Assembly (NCBI GenBank): GCA_020632795.1
Contig: JACKEV010000007.1
Coordinates: forward strand, 434,001 to 498,000
DNA length: 64,000 nucleotides
Reading direction: 5' to 3'
Source of the DNA: Alphaproteobacteria bacterium
GTDB taxonomy: Bacteria; Myxococcota_A; UBA796; CAJQPC01
In this document: positions 61,023 through 64,000 of the stretch, in pieces
Numbering within the stretch: the first letter of the stretch is position 1
How the letters are laid out: each line of letters begins with the position of its first letter
Notes under the pieces: generated by a model
The model's database searches: none
What the model was told of the DNA's origin: nothing
What the model saw: the letters and a program-made list of their open reading frames with translations, nothing else
Made by a program: the position numbers and the translations under genes

Positions 61023-63593
61023 ATGCGACACCTCCCTCTGCTCCTCCTGCTGGCCGCGGCCTGCACCGGCAAGGACACACCCTCCGAGACCGGCGACCCC
61101 TGGACCGACGACAGCGGCCCGGACGAGGTCATCGACGCTGACGGCGACGGCTCCCCCGCCGACGAGGACTGCGACGACGCCGACGCCAACGTCTTCCCGG
61201 GCAACACCGAGGTCCCCTACAACGGCCTGGATGACGACTGCGACGAGGCCACCCCCGACGACGACCTCGACGGCGACGGCTACGCGGCGGCCGAGGACTG
61301 CGACGACGAAGACCCCGCCATCAACCCCGGCGTGAACGAGGCGTGCAACGGGATCGACGACGACTGCGACGGCGAGATCGACGACGCGGTGGGCGACCTG
61401 TGGTACGCGGACGCCGACGGGGACAGCTACGGCGACCCGGCGACCGAGCGCCAGGACTGCGACCAGGAGGGCGGCTACGTCGCCGACAACACCGACTGCG
61501 ATGACACCCTGGCCGAGGTCAACCCGAGTGAGGAGGAGGTCTGCGACGAGCAGGACAACGACTGTGACGGGGTGACCGACGAGGACGTCACGACGACCTA
61601 CTATCAGGACGTCGACGGAGACCGCTACGGGGACGCCGACTACCCCACCGAGGCCTGCGCCACCCCCACCGGCTACGCCGACACCTCGGACGACTGCGAC
61701 GACGCCGACGCCGCGGTGAACCCCGGCGCCACGGAGGTGTGCGACAGCGTCGACAACGACTGCGACGGATTCATCGACGAGGACGACGCGGCGGACGCCT
61801 CGACCTGGTACGCCGACAGCGACGCCGACGGCTACGGCGACGCCGCCGTCACCACCCGGGCCTGCGAGGCGCCCAGCGGCACGGTGGCCGACGCCACCGA
61901 CTGCGACGACGGGGAGGCCACCACCCACCCCGGCGCCGACGAGTACTGCGACAGCGTCGACAACGACTGTGACGGGACCACCGACGAGGACGACGCGGTG
62001 GACGCCCCCACCTGGTACATCGACTACGACCGGGACAGCTACGGCTCCGCCAGCTACACCGATGTCTCCTGCACCCAGCCCGCCGGCTACGTGGGCGACG
62101 ACGACGACTGTGACGACACCGACAGCGCGGTCAACCCCGACGGCACCGAGGTCTGCAACGGCTACGACGACGACTGCGACGGCCTGGTGGACGACGACGA
62201 CCCCGACGGACCCTCGGCGGCGACCTACTACGCGGACGACGACGGCGACGGCCTGGGCGACCCCAACGACGCCCTCGACGCCTGCGACCAGCCCAGCGGC
62301 TACGTGACCAACGGCGACGACTGCGACGACACCGACGCCACCGACACCGACGGAGACGGCACCCAGGACTGCGCCGACGACGACATCGACGGCGACGGCC
62401 TGCGCAACGAGTGGGACGGCGACCCCGACGACCCGGCGATCGATCGCGGCCCCAACGCCGGCCTGGGCGGGGACGGCGCGCTCTCCCTCAGCAGCAGCAG
62501 CGCCATCACCGACTGGACCCTGCTCAACGGCGGCGCGACCGCCGGGGACAGCACCCTGACCGTGGACGACGCCAGCTTCCTGGTCTCCGGCGACGAGGTC
62601 CTGGTGCTCTCCCAGCAGGGCACGGACGCGGGGCTCTACGAGACCCTGTTCGTCGCGTCGGTGTCGGGCAACACCCTCGACATCGAGCCCGATCTGCGCA
62701 GCACCTACGACAGCGCCAGCGTGGTCCTGGTGCAGCGCATCCCCCACTACACCACGGTGGACGTCCAGTCCGGGGGTACGCTCAGCGCAGACGGCTGGGC
62801 CGGTGCGGGCGGCGGCGTGGTCGCCTTCCGGGCCCAGGACGCCGTGGTCATCGACGGCGCGGTCACCGCGGCGGGCGCGGGCTTCCTGGGCGGCGCGGGC
62901 GTGGTCAGCAACAGCTCCGACCCCGACCAGGGCGAGTCCTACGGCGGCCCGGGGTCCGCGGGGGTGACCTCGGCCAACGGCGGCGGCGGCGGGGCCTACC
63001 CCCGGCGCGGCGACAACGGCGACTCCGGCGGGGGCGGCGGCTACGGCGTCGCGGGGAGCCCGGGCACCAACTATGGCGGCAGCGCGGTCACCTCCGGCGG
63101 CAACACCTACGGGGACGCCGAGCTGGCGGCCTGGTTCGTGGGCTCGGGCGGGGGTGGCGGCTCCCCGGACACCGAGGGCGACGGCAGCCCCTCCAACAAC
63201 ATCACCGGAGACGGCGGCGACGGCGGCGGCCTCATCGCCATCTGGTCGGGCACCTCCATCGCGGTGAACGGCACGATCACCGCCGACGGCGACGACGGCG
63301 AGGACGCCTCGGCCAACGAGGGGGAGATCGGCGGCGGCGGCGCGGGCTCCGGTGGCCAGATCCTGCTCGCCGCGCCGACGGTGAGCCTGATCGGGACCGT
63401 CTCTGCCGTCGGCGGGTTGGGCGGCCTGTCCGACTGGCACGACACCGCACCGTACGGGAGCGCGATCGGTGGCGACGGCGGCGACGGCCGCATCCGGCTG
63501 GACTACGACACCCTCAACGGCGTCTCCTGGCCGAGCGGCGACGAGAGCTTGTGCGACCCGACCGCCGGTTACGAGGGCGTATGGGCCGATTGA
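61023..63593 (+). CDS. MopE-repeat lipoprotein 4, glycine-rich C-terminus
   Basis: 856 residues. Lipobox A-A-A-C (Cys15). Seven D-C-D-D modules to about residue 430, a thrombospondin-3-like D-T-D-G-D-G-T-Q-D-C stretch, a Ser-rich joint and a long Gly-rich beta region (about 480-856). AAAGGAG 6 bases before the ATG. Same plan as gene 1, which suggests duplication with reuse of the end module. Confidence 0.87.
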   Translation: MRHLPLLLLLAAACTGKDTPSETGDPWTDDSGPDEVIDADGDGSPADEDCDDADANVFPGNTEVPYNGLDDDCDEATPDDDLDGDGYAAAEDCDDEDPAINPGVNEACNGIDDDCDGEIDDAVGDLWYADADGDSYGDPATERQDCDQEGGYVADNTDCDDTLAEVNPSEEEVCDEQDNDCDGVTDEDVTTTYYQDVDGDRYGDADYPTEACATPTGYADTSDDCDDADAAVNPGATEVCDSVDNDCDGFIDEDDAADASTWYADSDADGYGDAAVTTRACEAPSGTVADATDCDDGEATTHPGADEYCDSVDNDCDGTTDEDDAVDAPTWYIDYDRDSYGSASYTDVSCTQPAGYVGDDDDCDDTDSAVNPDGTEVCNGYDDDCDGLVDDDDPDGPSAATYYADDDGDGLGDPNDALDACDQPSGYVTNGDDCDDTDATDTDGDGTQDCADDDIDGDGLRNEWDGDPDDPAIDRGPNAGLGGDGALSLSSSSAITDWTLLNGGATAGDSTLTVDDASFLVSGDEVLVLSQQGTDAGLYETLFVASVSGNTLDIEPDLRSTYDSASVVLVQRIPHYTTVDVQSGGTLSADGWAGAGGGVVAFRAQDAVVIDGAVTAAGAGFLGGAGVVSNSSDPDQGESYGGPGSAGVTSANGGGGGAYPRRGDNGDSGGGGGYGVAGSPGTNYGGSAVTSGGNTYGDAELAAWFVGSGGGGGSPDTEGDGSPSNNITGDGGDGGGLIAIWSGTSIAVNGTITADGDDGEDASANEGEIGGGGAGSGGQILLAAPTVSLIGTVSAVGGLGGLSDWHDTAPYGSAIGGDGGDGRIRLDYDTLNGVSWPSGDESLCDPTAGYEGVWAD

Positions 63594-63619
63594 GCGGCCA
63601 CAAAATCGAAATAATACGA

Positions 63620-63637
63620 TGACCGGATATTTGACCG
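63620..63637. promoter_or_regulatory. Two TGACCG sites before the right-edge gene
   Basis: TGACCG at 63620-63625 and 63632-63637, 12 bp apart in the same orientation, matching the half-sites at 22148-22237. Followed by GTACG as in the left cluster. Confidence 0.45.
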
Positions 63638-63647
63638 TACGTTCGAT

Positions 63648-63690
63648 CGGACAGGATTTGTCCGTTCAGCGCACACGGCGCTCTGTTTTT
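63648..63690 (+). terminator. Hairpins with T-run after MopE gene 4
   Basis: CGGACA-N5-TGTCCG (63648-63664), then AGCGC-N5-GCGCT (63668-63682) followed by CTG and TTTTT (63686-63690). The second is terminator-like but short (5 bp). Confidence 0.4.
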
Positions 63691-63718
63691 CGATACAACG
63701 TGGGGCAGGACTTGGAAG

Positions 63719-64000
63719 ATGTCTGCTGCTCCCGCACTGCTGCCCCGCTGTGACACCACAACCCCCCAGATCCGCGCCAACGTGGTGCGGTACCAGGGGG
63801 CCGGCGGGCGCCTGCGTCCTCAGCAGCTCGTCCCCCCGCGCGGCGGCGCCAGCGCGACCCTCCACCCGCTGAGCGCCGATCGCCCCCTGGAGGCGCGCGC
63901 CCCCACCGGCGGCTGCCGGGTCCTGCTTTGCGTGGACGGCGCGGTACGCCTGCGCAGCGGCCACCTGGACACCATCCTCGGGCCCCGCGACCTCGCCCTG
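63719..64000 (+). CDS. Partial gene, possibly cupin-type regulator or oxygenase (3 prime end outside window)
   Basis: 94 codons open to the window edge with no stop. Begins M-S-A-A-P-A-L-L-P-R-C-D, with AGGA eight bases before the ATG. The last third (V-L-L-C-V-D-G-A-V-R-L-R-S-G, I-L-G-P-R-D-L-A-L) has the strand-turn spacing of a cupin barrel, as in AraC-type N-terminal domains, but the fragment is too short to say more. The TGACCG sites and an A/T-rich upstream region suggest a regulated gene. Confidence 0.55.
   Translation, partial: MSAAPALLPRCDTTTPQIRANVVRYQGAGGRLRPQQLVPPRGGASATLHPLSADRPLEARAPTGGCRVLLCVDGAVRLRSGHLDTILGPRDLAL

Noticed and set aside
56803..63440. Two long Val/Gly-rich frames antisense to the MopE-repeat genes
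   Set aside because: They are reverse reading of GAC-rich repeats (GTC = Val); no start signals.

Overview
The window is about 70% GC and looks like a chromosomal piece of a predatory or social-type Gram-negative bacterium, most likely Myxococcota or a related deltaproteobacterial lineage. The reasons are the many lipoproteins whose lipobox Cys is followed by an Asp/Thr/Ser/Glu-rich linker, four tandem proteins built from MopE-type calcium/copper-binding repeats, a membrane-anchored Ser/Thr kinase, outer-membrane proteins, and a multi-effector MoxR/vWA/CHAT conflict system. No rRNA, tRNA, CRISPR array or transposase was seen.

Layout. 0-22 kb: a mosaic of housekeeping and envelope genes. These are a deoxynucleoside kinase behind a ceramidase-like lipoprotein, a DTW-domain tRNA-modifying enzyme, a type II toxin-antitoxin pair, an MMPL/RND exporter with an outer-membrane protein and an RlmD/TrmA-like methyltransferase, a LysM protein, a TetR regulator, two overlapping metallopeptidase lipoproteins, a BlaI plus M56-peptidase pair divergent from a serine beta-lactamase-like lipoprotein, a molybdopterin oxidoreductase, a phosphofructokinase and a thioredoxin-like ferredoxin. 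A 620-bp gene-poor gap (22130-22749) carries a dense cluster of TGACCG half-sites.

22.7-32.9 kb is the most interesting block. It is a four-gene minus-strand operon: an active CHAT protease fused to a VMAP-C domain, a MoxR-type AAA+ ATPase, an 1833-residue vWA-type fusion protein, and a free C25/caspase-like cysteine protease. The giant protein ends in a second copy of the free protease in which both catalytic residues are replaced (His to Gln, Cys to Tyr), preceded by a CHAT-like domain without its Cys. I read this as a VMAP-type ternary conflict or programmed-death system with paired live and dead proteases.

33.0-40.3 kb is a compact histidine operon (hisG, hisC-HAD, hisB, hisH, hisF, hisA-hisIE, hisD). 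Most junctions overlap by 1-7 bases. It is preceded by a 22-codon leader peptide with four consecutive His codons and a possible attenuator hairpin. The HAD domain fused to HisC may supply the otherwise missing histidinol-phosphate phosphatase. Directly upstream lies a Septu-like pair (SMC/OLD-type ATPase plus HNH nuclease) translationally coupled to a PaaI-type thioesterase.

43.7-48.4 kb is a Gld-type ABC operon (ATPase, permease, GldG-like and DUF4340-like proteins) with a divergent promoter and a strong 12-bp hairpin at its end. 48.5-51.7 kb carries a secreted protein with a Ser/Thr kinase, and a DksA-type regulator. 51.8-63.6 kb is a surface-protein region: an outer-membrane protein, four MopE-repeat lipoproteins with different C-terminal modules, a Ser-linker lipoprotein and a basic-tailed protein. 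The window ends inside a gene (63719 onward) preceded by TGACCG sites like those at 22.1-22.2 kb. Several starts (4450, 12293, the his leader) have a -10-like hexamer 6-9 bases upstream and no ribosome-binding site, suggesting leaderless transcripts.
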